Shown: one piece after another, positions 25,505 to 33,422 of the stretch
Layout of the letters: the number at the start of each line of letters is the position of its first letter
Position numbering within the stretch: the stretch's first letter is position 1
Assembly (NCBI GenBank): GCA_017941735.1
Contig: JAGAVW010000063.1
Location: forward strand, 1-41,784
Reading direction: 5' to 3'
DNA: 41,784 nucleotides
From: Solobacterium sp.
Lineage (GTDB): Bacteria; Bacillota_I; Bacilli_A; Erysipelotrichales; Erysipelotrichaceae
The notes under the pieces: model-generated
What the model saw: only the letters and a program-made list of their open reading frames with translations
Told to the model about the DNA's origin: nothing
The model's database searches: none
Program-made: the position numbers and the translations under genes

Positions 25505-26434
25505 TTACTGACCATGATATGTCACATCCTCTGGGATATATTTTGTTAAATCTGTTTCTTCTTGTATTTTTGCAAGAAGACGTAAGAATTCAATTGTATA
25601 TAAGTTTGGATCTTTTCCATATAGAATGCCATATGGGCATGTAAAATTCCATGAAACAGGTACACATTTTAATAAAGGATGAACAGGTGTTGGATTTAAG
25701 GAAATCATCCAACCATTATCCGCAGCTACTGCATTGTATACTTCTGGATAATAATCAACAACATCAATGAGTGAACATTTCTTTGAAGTTAAATAATTAC
25801 GCACCTCATCTATATAACGGTTTACACCTCTTTGCATCAATATTAGAGGATGTTGTTCTAATTCTTTTTGTGTAATAACGTTAATAGATTCATGAATTGG
25901 AATAACGCAATGAATGGGCATATCAACAAGTTTTAAGAATTGGAGATCAAATTCTGCATTTCTTTCAGGATCGCTCGCACTTTCAATGATGTCGATTGAA
26001 GTACCTAAAGTAGTGAGTATTACATTTTTTTCTTGTTTACTATTTTCAACAGGAATAATTGATAGATATAAGTTTTGGTTTTTCTTGTGGATTTCTGGCC
26101 ACAATAATTTGGTAAGAAAAGCTGGAGAAATGGACGAATAGGCGATACGTACTTCTTCTTTATCAGTAAGCAGTGCATTTCTAGCGCGTTCGATGATACC
26201 ATTTGAAAAATGCATTAAATACTTTGTGTCGTTGTAAAATGAATGGCCTGCCGGGGTGAGCGTTAGACCACGTTTACTACGATTAAAAAGCTTAATCTCT
26301 AGATGAGATTCGAGTAAGTTAATTTGTTGTAGAACAGCTGTAGGTGATACATATAATAATTCGGAGGCTTTTCTAAAACTTCCTGTTTCTGCTACAACAA
26401 TAAAGGTTTCAATTTGTTGATTTAAGATTGACAT
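25505..26434 (-). CDS. LysR-family transcriptional regulator
   Basis: The 309-residue protein has an N-terminal winged helix-turn-helix (residues 1-60: IETFIVVAETGSFRKASELLYVSPTAVLQQINLLESHLEIKLFNR). The linker helix (TPAGHSFYNDTKYLM) and an effector-binding domain of the LysR type (~90-300) follow. It is divergent from the short-chain dehydrogenase gene across 123 bases, the classic arrangement for a LysR regulator and its target. The effector is unknown. The ribosome-binding site before the ATG is weak. Downstream is a 172-base stretch (25333-25504) in which I see only the leader of the double-glycine gene. Confidence 0.93.
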   Translation of the reverse strand: MSILNQQIETFIVVAETGSFRKASELLYVSPTAVLQQINLLESHLEIKLFNRSKRGLTLTPAGHSFYNDTKYLMHFSNGIIERARNALLTDKEEVRIAYSSISPAFLTKLLWPEIHKKNQNLYLSIIPVENSKQEKNVILTTLGTSIDIIESASDPERNAEFDLQFLKLVDMPIHCVIPIHESINVITQKELEQHPLILMQRGVNRYIDEVRNYLTSKKCSLIDVVDYYPEVYNAVAADNGWMISLNPTPVHPLLKCVPVSWNFTCPYGILYGKDPNLYTIEFLRLLAKIQEETDLTKYIPEDVTYHGQ

Positions 26435-26460
26435 ATTTCATTTCTGTGTAAAGGATAAAC

Positions 26461-26543
26461 TTAACACTATAGTAATTATATAGAGTTCTTTTGTGAAATT
26501 CTAGGTGTTATAGTAGCGATGTAAAAATAATAGATTAACACTA
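26461..26543. promoter_or_regulatory. Three repeated motifs between the LysR and dehydrogenase genes
   Basis: TTAACACTA occurs at 26461-26469 and again at 26535-26543, and the inverted near-copy TAGGTGTTA lies at 26502-26510. A repeated motif in both orientations in a LysR intergenic region suggests regulator binding sites. The copy at 26535-26543 touches the dehydrogenase ribosome-binding site. Confidence 0.45.
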
Positions 26544-26557
26544 GGAGGGTATTGATT

Positions 26558-27352
26558 ATGAGCATGAACATTGATTTATCAAAACAAACAGCAGTAATTT
26601 ATGGTGCCGGAAGAGGTATTGGAGAAGCAATAGCTACAGAATTAGCAAAAGCAGGAGCAACTGTATATATTGCGGATTTAATCATTGAAAACTGTGAAGA
26701 TTTAAGCAATCGTTTAAATGAACAAGGTTTCAATACAAAAGCATGTAAATGTGATGTTAGTAATTTTGAAGAAGTTGATGCGGTCATGGCACAAGCAGAA
26801 GCAGAGACAGAAAGATTAGATATTGTAATTAATAATGCAGGAATTGTTACTTTAGATTCTTTCTTAGATACACCAATTGCGGATATTGAAAAGTTAATTA
26901 AAGTAAACCTAATGGGCGCAAACAATGGCTGCCAAGCAGGTGTTAAGAGAATGCAAAAATATAACCACGGAAAGATTGTTAATACATCTTCGTTTGCAGG
27001 AAGACATGCTTTGGCAGAAGGCTTTGCGCATTATGGAATGACTAAAGCAGGTGTTATTTATTTAACACAAGCTGCAGCTTACGCAGGAGCTGATTACAAT
27101 ATTAATGTAAATGCGGTATGTCCAGGTATTATCCGTACACCAATGTGGGAAAGCATTCTAGATAATTATGAAAATTCTGGTGCAGATCGCGAAACATCTT
27201 GGAAAGAGAGCTTGAAGCATTTTATTCCATTAGCAAGAGGAGATCAAAAACCTGAAGATATTGCTTATACTGTTCTATTCTTATGTTCGGAATATGCAAA
27301 TCATATTACAGGCCAATCCATTAACGTTGATGGTGGAGCTGCAATGAATTAA
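26558..27352 (+). CDS. Short-chain dehydrogenase/reductase (classical SDR)
   Basis: The 264-residue Rossmann-fold oxidoreductase has the coenzyme loop GAGRGIGEA (~14-22) and an acidic residue at the end of strand beta2 (YIADL), which favours NAD(H). It also has NNAG (~88-91) and the catalytic Ser-Tyr-Lys set (NTSSFAG, then HYGMTKAG). PGIIRTPM follows the active site. The substrate is not predictable; sugar-alcohol, acetoin or hydroxy-acid dehydrogenases look similar. The ATG at 26558 is chosen because AGGAGGG lies 8 bases upstream; an earlier TTG in frame at 26552 is too close to it. Probably controlled by the divergent LysR regulator. Confidence 0.93.
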   Translation: MSMNIDLSKQTAVIYGAGRGIGEAIATELAKAGATVYIADLIIENCEDLSNRLNEQGFNTKACKCDVSNFEEVDAVMAQAEAETERLDIVINNAGIVTLDSFLDTPIADIEKLIKVNLMGANNGCQAGVKRMQKYNHGKIVNTSSFAGRHALAEGFAHYGMTKAGVIYLTQAAAYAGADYNINVNAVCPGIIRTPMWESILDNYENSGADRETSWKESLKHFIPLARGDQKPEDIAYTVLFLCSEYANHITGQSINVDGGAAMN

Positions 27353-27373
27353 TAATCCTTCCGTATAAAAAAG

Positions 27374-27411
27374 TTAAAAGTTCTGTTAGGAATTACTAAT
27401 AGAACTTTTAA
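27374..27411 (+). terminator. Terminator after the dehydrogenase gene
   Basis: TTAAAAGTTCT at 27374-27384 pairs perfectly with 27401-27411, extended inward by GTTAG/CTAAT with one G-U pair. A T-rich tail follows. Confidence 0.85.
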
Positions 27412-27489
27412 TTTTTACTATGGTTAGATAGGAGATAGATTTCAATCTGTTCTATAATCAAATGCGATTCATTACATCTTCGAAATCGA

Positions 27490-27681
27490 TTAAATATTCA
27501 ATCCATTTCTCGTTTCCCGCAAATATTCTTCAAATTCTTTTTTGATGTCATCTGGCGTATCGTCACGCACCCCTTTAATTCCACCATCATGGACACCATC
27601 ATAGCCTTCTTCATCCTTGGATGGGTAGAAAATCGCATATTCCCACCATCTTGGTTTCAACATAATTCCTTTGTTTTTCAT
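27490..27681 (-). CDS. Small protein of unknown function
   Basis: The 63-residue product (64 if the adjacent TTG at 27684 is used) is unrecognised. It is Trp/Tyr-rich near the N-terminus (LKPRWWEYAIFYPSKDEEGYDG) and then Gly/Asp-rich. It ends in a charged helix (PDDIKKEFEEYLRE). AAGGAG lies upstream of the TTG/ATG pair, at 7 or 10 bases, which supports translation. No signal peptide or membrane segment. The flanks (27412-27489 and 27685-27762) hold no other gene. It stands alone between two terminators. Confidence 0.6.
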   Translation of the reverse strand: MKNKGIMLKPRWWEYAIFYPSKDEEGYDGVHDGGIKGVRDDTPDDIKKEFEEYLRETRNGLNI

Positions 27682-27762
27682 CAAGGTATCACTCCTTTAT
27701 ATTTTTTGTATGTTTTATATATCTTTAGATTAGTAAATAATCTCGATAAACAAACGAATAAA

Positions 27763-27783
27763 AAGCAGGACATCGTCCTGCTT
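27763..27783 (-). terminator. Terminator after the phn operon
   Basis: AAGCAGGAC at 27763-27771 pairs perfectly with 27775-27783 around a 3-base loop. On the minus strand TTTTATT follows. It ends the phnD-C-E-E-nucleotidase transcript 5 bases past the last stop. Confidence 0.85.
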
Positions 27784-27787
27784 ATGT

Positions 27788-29308
27788 TTATTTAATAACT
27801 TCAATGTTATGTACTTCTTCAAAAGAAATCTCTGGATGGTTTTGAATGTAGTCAGCGATGATCTCCACTACATTCTTTTGTATCTCTTTGACAGTAGGTG
27901 CATTTTTCAACATTTCAAAACCTCCGCCTCCAGCAGCACGATAGTTGTTGATACAGATGGTAAATTCATCCTCGTCTTGGATAGGCACACCATTTCTTGT
28001 TAGCTTGGTGATGCGTGAGCCAACATCATTACTTGCTTTGATGGTGTACTCAATTCCATCTAACATGTCGTAGTTATAATGTTGTGGATGTGGAAAGTCA
28101 TACATTGGATTGACGATAACCGAATCATTTCTTACCGACCAGAATTCCGCATCTTTTTCTAGATACTCTTTTAGAATTTTACCAGTAATCTTTTTCACAA
28201 CTAATGTATTTGGAAATACATAAGTGCTAACTAAATCACGCATCGTAATGGAGGAGTTAAAGCCGGTTGCCCCTAGGAAGAGTGCGTTGGAACAAATATC
28301 TGCTCCACTTATTTCTTTTTGGACGAGATTTAAGAAAGTGATTACCTGTGATTTATTGAGTCGTGCCTGAAATTCATCTTCGATATATAGATCAACCAAT
28401 GTGTCACCTAAACTAGTATCTAACCATTTTTGGCATGCGTCTTCTTCCTTTTGTACAAGGGCGAGAATTTCTTCATCCGCTGGGGTATCAACAGGTAAGA
28501 CGTGTGGTTCAATTGTATTGGTATCGGTATAAATATCAATGAGTGAAATTTCACGTCCCGAATCTAAACATTGGGTATAAACCGTGCCAAAAGCTTCTCC
28601 TACATAAGAGCGATGTTGGTGACCAGTGATTAAGACATCTAAGCCAGGTATTTCTTTTAACATTTGATAGCCTTGGTTTTCACCGGTTAATTCTTCTGTT
28701 GCTATGCCGGTTTTGAAATCACGTTCAAAACCACCGTGATAGATTCCAATAATGTAATCTGGATGTTCAAGATCTTTTAATAAGGTAACTGTTTTTTTGG
28801 CAGTCTCAAAGGCATCAAAGAATTCATAGTTTTTGATGTTTTCGGGTTGTTCCCAATGGGGTACATAATGGGTAACAAGCGCAAATAAGGCAATCTTTTT
28901 TCCTGCGATTTCTCGGATGACATAAGTTGGCCCAAAGGGTTTACCTTTATAGTAAAGATTCGAAGTGATACAAGGCGCTTCAATGTAATCTAAATATTGA
29001 TTAATTGCATCTTCGCCATAATTGAAGTCATGATTTCCTAAATTTACATAATCGTAGCCTATCTTTTTGATTGCTTTTGCGATAGGGTGTATGTCCTTTG
29101 GGTTTTGGTGAAAGTGAAAATAGGAAAGCGGCGAGCCTTCTAAGACATCGCCGTTTTCAATAACTATCGTATTATCATCGCGAAGGGATTGGATTAACGT
29201 AGCACATTTTGCAATACCCATATCCGCATCAAAGCCATCACTATAGCGATAAGGGAAAATATAGCCGTGTAAATCCGTTGTTGTTATAATTCGAATTCGA
29301 TTTTTCAT
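27788..29308 (-). CDS. 5'-nucleotidase / 2',3'-cyclic phosphodiesterase-type metallophosphatase
   Basis: The enzyme belongs to the UshA-like family, with an N-terminal two-metal calcineurin-type domain (TTDLHGY at ~10-16, ENGDVLEGSP, LGNHDFNYG, IYHGGFE, GHQHRSY). The C-terminal nucleotidase domain carries the substrate motifs NNYRAAGGGGFEML. I start it at the ATG at 29308 (506 residues), which overlaps the phnE stop as TAATG. An earlier in-frame start at 29356 lies inside phnE. There is no signal peptide, so it appears cytoplasmic, unlike many relatives. As the last gene of a phosphonate-type importer operon, it probably removes phosphate from the imported compound. Confidence 0.9.
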   Translation of the reverse strand: MKNRIRIITTTDLHGYIFPYRYSDGFDADMGIAKCATLIQSLRDDNTIVIENGDVLEGSPLSYFHFHQNPKDIHPIAKAIKKIGYDYVNLGNHDFNYGEDAINQYLDYIEAPCITSNLYYKGKPFGPTYVIREIAGKKIALFALVTHYVPHWEQPENIKNYEFFDAFETAKKTVTLLKDLEHPDYIIGIYHGGFERDFKTGIATEELTGENQGYQMLKEIPGLDVLITGHQHRSYVGEAFGTVYTQCLDSGREISLIDIYTDTNTIEPHVLPVDTPADEEILALVQKEEDACQKWLDTSLGDTLVDLYIEDEFQARLNKSQVITFLNLVQKEISGADICSNALFLGATGFNSSITMRDLVSTYVFPNTLVVKKITGKILKEYLEKDAEFWSVRNDSVIVNPMYDFPHPQHYNYDMLDGIEYTIKASNDVGSRITKLTRNGVPIQDEDEFTICINNYRAAGGGGFEMLKNAPTVKEIQKNVVEIIADYIQNHPEISFEEVHNIEVIK

Positions 29309-30141
29309 TAGGACCTTCCGTGTGCAAGACGTGCACGTATCTTTGTCGAAATCCATTCAATGACTATAACGAGTAAGACAAGCACAATCACAAATGCGCC
29401 TACACGATTCCATCTTGCATTCGCAATCGCATCGGTTAATGGGAAGCCAATACCACCTGCACCTACGATACCAAGAATCGTAGCGTCTTTTAAGTTGATA
29501 TCAAAACGATAAATCGCAGTTGAGATAAAGCTTGCGCTTAACTGTGGAATAATACCAACACGAATCTTTTCGAAGAGATTACAACCACACGCATCAAGCG
29601 CTTCTAGAACGCCTGTATCTAAGTTCTCAATCGCGGTGATATACATCTTTGAAACCATACCAATAGAGGCAATGGATTGCGTGACGACACCACAGAAAGG
29701 ACCAGGACCCGTAACACGAATCCAAATCAGTGCCCAAACAAGAGCCGGAATCGTACGTATCAACATCGTAATTGAACGGAAGATAATAGATACCCATTTT
29801 GGAACAATGTTGGTAGCACTTAAGAAAGCAAATGGAATCGCTAATATAGCACCAATGAGTGTACCTAAGAAAGCGATGGAGATGGTTTCCAACAAGAGCA
29901 TTGGAATACCCTTACTCGTAAAGTTAAATAACAATAAAGTTTCTGGATGGGTAATACCATTCAAGATGGCCTTTGCGACATTCATACCTTTTTCGGTAAT
30001 GCCAGTAAAGTTAGAACCCGTGTTTCCCCAAATGACTAACCCAAGAATGATTAAGAAGATGAGAATTCGTTTCCAAAGATTATTGGGTTCGCTAGCGAGT
30101 TTTTCTAATACATTTTCATTGTAGTGATTTGTTGTACTCAT
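29308..30141 (-). CDS. phnE: Phosphonate-type ABC transporter permease (second PhnE)
   Basis: The 277-residue permease has about six membrane helices. The binding-protein-dependent transport loop reads EALDACGCNLFEKIRVGIIPQL (EAA motif), and the PhnE-typical ending carries GIVGAGGIGFPLTDAI. AGGAG lies 8 bases before the ATG. It is the second of two related permeases encoded 14 bases apart, and together they would form a heterodimeric channel. Its stop overlaps the nucleotidase start. Confidence 0.9.
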   Translation of the reverse strand: MSTTNHYNENVLEKLASEPNNLWKRILIFLIILGLVIWGNTGSNFTGITEKGMNVAKAILNGITHPETLLLFNFTSKGIPMLLLETISIAFLGTLIGAILAIPFAFLSATNIVPKWVSIIFRSITMLIRTIPALVWALIWIRVTGPGPFCGVVTQSIASIGMVSKMYITAIENLDTGVLEALDACGCNLFEKIRVGIIPQLSASFISTAIYRFDINLKDATILGIVGAGGIGFPLTDAIANARWNRVGAFVIVLVLLVIVIEWISTKIRARLAHGRS

Positions 30142-30155
30142 ATAAGCGCTCCTTT

Positions 30156-31001
30156 CTAGATAATCTTCGAACGAATATAATCGTTCACAAGGTCAATCGT
30201 CATAACCACCACGAAGATGGTTAAGAGAATCATACCGACGTCGTTATATTGACGTAGACCTACACGTTCATTAATTAATAAACCAAGACCTCCCGCACCG
30301 ACATAACCTAAGATACTTGAGTTACGCACATTCAATTCGAAACAGTATAAGCAGTTATCGAAGAATTGTGGAAGAATCTGTGGTAAGCATGCGGTCCAGA
30401 AGGATTCTAAGGTATTTGCGCCAAAGGAAGTCATCGCTTCATAAGGGCCCATGTCAATGGTTTCAATATTTTCATATAACATCTTTGCGACAATACCAAA
30501 GGTAAAGAAGGCAATTGCCAAGGATCCCGCAAAGGTACCTAGTCCAAAGACTAAGACGAAGAAATACGCATAAACGATTGCGGGTAAGGAACGAACCACC
30601 GAAATGATGAAACGAATAATCAATAAGGTTGGTTTGTTTTTGTTGATGTTACTGGAAGCAAAGATGGATACAGGTAGTGCAACCACACAGCCAACCACCG
30701 TACCAACAATGGACATCTTAATGGTGCCAATTAATGGTGGGAGTACTTTTGGAAAGAAACTCCAGTTTGGATTAAAGATTTTACCAAGGATGACCGTCAA
30801 CTGGTTAATACGATTAAATAGGATATTAAAATCAAACCCAGTTGCGCGTGCAGCGATGAGGATTGCCACAAAGAGAATCGCAAGAATTAATGGTACACGA
30901 CTTTTAGGACGTGCAACCGAGTGCCCGTTCTCTAGGGTAATCACTTCAGGCTTAAAGATGCGGTCAAACAATGGTACTTTTTCGACCTTATTCTTAGCCA
31001 T
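30156..31001 (-). CDS. phnE: Phosphonate-type ABC transporter permease (first PhnE)
   Basis: The 281-residue membrane protein is a paralogue of the next gene. It has a cytoplasmic N-terminal stretch of about 40 residues, six membrane helices, the EAA-type loop EAMTSFGANTLESFWTACLPQILPQF and the ending SILGYVGAGGLGLLI. Its ATG overlaps the end of phnC by 8 bases. The phnC-phnE-phnE order with a separate phnD upstream is typical of Firmicutes phosphonate/phosphate-ester importers. Confidence 0.9.
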   Translation of the reverse strand: MAKNKVEKVPLFDRIFKPEVITLENGHSVARPKSRVPLILAILFVAILIAARATGFDFNILFNRINQLTVILGKIFNPNWSFFPKVLPPLIGTIKMSIVGTVVGCVVALPVSIFASSNINKNKPTLLIIRFIISVVRSLPAIVYAYFFVLVFGLGTFAGSLAIAFFTFGIVAKMLYENIETIDMGPYEAMTSFGANTLESFWTACLPQILPQFFDNCLYCFELNVRNSSILGYVGAGGLGLLINERVGLRQYNDVGMILLTIFVVVMTIDLVNDYIRSKII

Positions 31002-31788
31002 TGTTAATCACCATGCCCTCAATCTCTACCTTATCAGTAGAAGTAGGTACTGCTTTACCCATATATACAAGATTTAATACTTCTTGGGTTACTTCACTTG
31101 CGGGACCATCATAAACAATTTCACCAGCACGTACACCAATGACGCGTGTTGCGTATTTTAAGGCAAGGTCGACGTGGTGAATGTTGATTAAGATGGTGAT
31201 ATTCATATCACGGTTGATACGAGCAAAGTCACTCATAACAACATCAGCGATAATTGGGTCCAAAGATGCAACAGGCTCGTCCGCTAAAATGATAGATGGA
31301 TTTTGGTTAACGGTTCGTGCTAAAGCAACACGTTGCATTTGTCCACCGGATAATTCGTCACAACGATTGTAAGCCTTATCTAAAATGTTTACTTTATCTA
31401 ATGCTTCTAAAGCTCTTAGTTTTTGTTCTTTGGAGTAGATTCCAAACATGGTCTTATACCAAGGCATATCAGGAACGTTACTTGCTAAGACATTCTTGAT
31501 AACGGTTGAACGAGAGACCAAGTTGAAAGATTGGAAGATCATACCGATTTTACGACGGAATCTTCTTAACTCTTTTCCTTTCAAACTCATTACATCTACG
31601 CCATCAACGAGTAGTTGTCCATCGGTGATGTCAATCATACGGTTAATGGTACGAATCAATGTGGATTTTCCTGCACCAGATAAACCGATGATGGCGATGA
31701 ATTCTCCTTGTTCAATTTGTAAATTGACATGTTGTAATCCCTTTGTTCCATTTGGATACGTTTTAGACACATCTTTAAACTCAATCAT
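30994..31788 (-). CDS. phnC: Phosphonate-type ABC transporter ATPase PhnC
   Basis: The 264-residue ATPase has Walker A GLSGAGKST (~33-41), Q-loop IFQSFNL, signature LSGGQMQRV and Walker B ILADEPVASLDP, followed by the H-loop NIHHVD. It matches the PhnC group. I place the start at ATG 31788 (MIEFKDVSKTYPNG), with GAAGGGG upstream; the frame is open 10 codons earlier to a TTG at 31818 that lies inside the intergenic hairpin region. It powers the two PhnE permeases. Confidence 0.94.
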   Translation of the reverse strand: MIEFKDVSKTYPNGTKGLQHVNLQIEQGEFIAIIGLSGAGKSTLIRTINRMIDITDGQLLVDGVDVMSLKGKELRRFRRKIGMIFQSFNLVSRSTVIKNVLASNVPDMPWYKTMFGIYSKEQKLRALEALDKVNILDKAYNRCDELSGGQMQRVALARTVNQNPSIILADEPVASLDPIIADVVMSDFARINRDMNITILINIHHVDLALKYATRVIGVRAGEIVYDGPASEVTQEVLNLVYMGKAVPTSTDKVEIEGMVINNG

Positions 31789-31820
31789 ATATATCAAACC
31801 CCTTCGTTTTTTTATCAAGA

Positions 31821-31850
31821 AAGAGGGATGGCCATGAGGTCATCCCTCTT
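31821..31850 (-). terminator. Stem-loop between phnD and phnC
   Basis: AAGAGGGATG at 31821-31830 pairs perfectly with 31841-31850 around a 10-base loop. The T-run on the minus strand is poor, so it is more likely an mRNA-stabilising or partial-attenuation hairpin. It would allow more binding protein (phnD) than transporter. Confidence 0.65.
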
Positions 31851-31879
31851 CATAACCTAAATTCTAATTATTAATTAAC

Positions 31880-32998
31880 TTATTCTTGAATTGCTTTTAA
31901 TGCGCCTCTCATGCCATCATAATCAGAATCATTTGCTGGTAAGTAACCTTCGTGTGTATAGATAGCGATGATCTTCTTACCTTCTTCTGTACCAGATAGA
32001 GCAATCATAGAGTCTTGGAATGCTTTGATGAATTCTGGGTTGTAAACTTCTGGTTTAGCTTTTGTAATTGCGATTGTATCGTTGTAGATGTTCGATGTAA
32101 CACCAATTACGTTAACTTCTTCCCAGATGCTTGCAGGTCTGCCCCAACCTGTACCTTTAGAGGTTTCTTTATCAGTTGGTGTTTCCCAGTCTTCTTCATA
32201 GTCTGTACGACCATCTGCATAACATACTGTGATATCAACTTGCTCAGCAGCTAATTTTTGGAATGCGCCTGCATAGTTGTCTTGGATTGTATGAGAGAGG
32301 TCAGTTAATTTCTTACCATCATAGTTTTCCATCAACCACATCGTTGGGAAGGAATAACCTGCGTTACTGGATGGGTTGGAAGAAATGCACCATGTAGCAC
32401 TGTCTAAGTCTTCCCAAGTGAGTGCTTCACCAGCGTTGACTTTTGCTGCTAATTCTTGACCTTTTGGAGATGGTCCAGCATAGATAAGTGCTTTATAGTA
32501 AGCTACTTGATCACCAGAACGTTCGGTTTTGTTTTCAACACCATTCCAATCTCTAGGATCTTCTGAGTCATTGGATAAACCAGCACGTGTAGCAGTTAAG
32601 ATAACGTCTGTTTCATCGGAATAGAGAATGTAAGTTCCACTTGGTAACCATGCAAGGTCAACCGAACCAGCGGAGAGTGCTTCACCAGCAGCTTCGAATG
32701 AGCTACTAACAGAAATGTCCACACTACCTACATCATAACCGTGGTTTGCTAATTCCTTAATTAATAAGTCGCCTAAGCCATCGGTTGTTGTGATGATTTC
32801 TTCTGCAGGTCTTGATGGAACGAATTGAAGCTTTAATTCATCAATCTTGATGTTCTCTTTTGCTGCAGGTTCAGCAGCAGTTTCTGCTTGTGTAGCTTCA
32901 GGTGTAGCTGCCGCTTCTGGAGCAGGTGTACTTTGACTACCACATCCCAATAAGAGAGCGGAAGCGAACAAAGCAGCTGCGAATTTTTTAATGTTCAT
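31880..32998 (-). CDS. phnD: Phosphonate-type ABC transporter substrate-binding lipoprotein PhnD
   Basis: The 372-residue protein has a lipoprotein signal with lipobox LLGC (Cys19) and then an Ala/Pro/Thr/Glu-rich spacer (~22-47). The PhnD-family periplasmic-binding fold follows (LQFVPSRPAEEI, GSVDLAWLPSGTYILYSDE, SNPSSNAGYSFPTMWL). In this family the Ser/Gly-rich stretch around SNPSSNAGY binds the phosphonate or phosphate group. It opens the operon phnD-C-E-E-nucleotidase. AAGGAGG precedes the ATG. The true ligand (phosphonate, phosphite or an organophosphate) cannot be told; the nucleotidase suggests a phosphate ester. Confidence 0.93.
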   Translation of the reverse strand: MNIKKFAAALFASALLLGCGSQSTPAPEAAATPEATQAETAAEPAAKENIKIDELKLQFVPSRPAEEIITTTDGLGDLLIKELANHGYDVGSVDISVSSSFEAAGEALSAGSVDLAWLPSGTYILYSDETDVILTATRAGLSNDSEDPRDWNGVENKTERSGDQVAYYKALIYAGPSPKGQELAAKVNAGEALTWEDLDSATWCISSNPSSNAGYSFPTMWLMENYDGKKLTDLSHTIQDNYAGAFQKLAAEQVDITVCYADGRTDYEEDWETPTDKETSKGTGWGRPASIWEEVNVIGVTSNIYNDTIAITKAKPEVYNPEFIKAFQDSMIALSGTEEGKKIIAIYTHEGYLPANDSDYDGMRGALKAIQE

Positions 32999-33031
32999 TT
33001 CTTTCCTCCTTGTGTCTCGAACACTAATATT

Positions 33032-33063
33032 GGATTCGTAAGCACGAATCCACCCAAATTATA
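33032..33063 (-). promoter_or_regulatory. Promoter and 5' palindrome of the phn operon
   Basis: On the minus strand TGCTATAAT is an extended -10 at 33066-33058. Directly after it lies a perfect palindrome, GGATTCGT at 33032-33039 with ACGAATCC at 33044-33051, which would sit at the predicted transcription start. It could be a repressor operator or a 5' mRNA hairpin. No -35 is clear. The rest of the stretch up to about 33230 is A/T-rich with no gene I can support. Confidence 0.5.
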
Positions 33064-33247
33064 GCACTGATATACATAGCATAGTTTAATAAAAATGTAA
33101 GCGCTTTAATTTAGGGGTAACAATACATTTTATTAAATTATGCATGAATGTCAACTAAAAATATAAAAATATACAAAAATTGTATTTTGAATACTTTTAT
33201 ATTTTCGAAATAGATGTATTCTTTTACCAAGAACAGGAGAAACGGGT

Positions 33248-33331
33248 ATGCAAAAAAGAAGCGAAATGAGAATGCATCATCACCATCATCGTTTTTTAAT
33301 AAACCGGACTCCTGTAGTACGTATTTTTTAG
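33248..33331 (+). CDS. Histidine-rich leader peptide (attenuation control)
   Basis: This 27-codon reading frame is too short for routine gene calls. It starts at ATG 33248 with a good Shine-Dalgarno, AGGAG at 33235-33239, 8 bases upstream, and ends at TAG 33329-33331. The peptide starts MQKRSEMRM, has five consecutive His at residues 10-14 (CAT CAT CAC CAT CAT, 33275-33289), and ends PVVRIF. Five Arg residues are scattered through it. It lies before a terminator and an amino-acid importer, as E. coli hisL does before the his operon. The peptide probably has no function except to stall the ribosome when charged tRNA-His is scarce. Confidence 0.8.
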   Translation: MQKRSEMRMHHHHHRFLINRTPVVRIF

Positions 33332-33389
33332 TTTCATTTAAAAAATAGGAAAGATAAGAGTTCGGTTTTTGGACCGAACTTTTCTTTTT
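33301..33389 (+). promoter_or_regulatory. Attenuator: antiterminator and Rho-independent terminator before the importer
   Basis: Three alternative pairings are visible. The terminator is AGTTCGGT (33359-33366) with ACCGAACT (33373-33380), followed by TTTTCTTTTT (3:4). The antiterminator is AAACCGGACTC (33301-33311) with GAGTTCGGTTT (33358-33368), 11 pairs including one G-U (2:3). The third pairs ACAGGAG (33233-33239, the leader Shine-Dalgarno) with CTCCTGT (33309-33315) (1:2). A ribosome stalled on the His codons (33275-33289) would leave region 2 free, form 2:3 and block the terminator. Efficient translation would disfavour 2:3. Confidence 0.75.
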
Positions 33390-33422
33390 ATGCATACTTG
33401 ACCTGTCAAAAGGAGAAAGAAA

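Noticed and set aside
27788..33063. Phosphonate degradation cluster
   Set aside because: Only transport genes and a nucleotidase are present; no C-P lyase or phosphonatase gene is seen in the window.
33138..33395. 85-codon minus-strand reading frame across the importer leader
   Set aside because: It is antisense to the His leader and attenuator and rich in Phe/Tyr from A/T-rich sequence. The plus-strand signals explain this stretch better.
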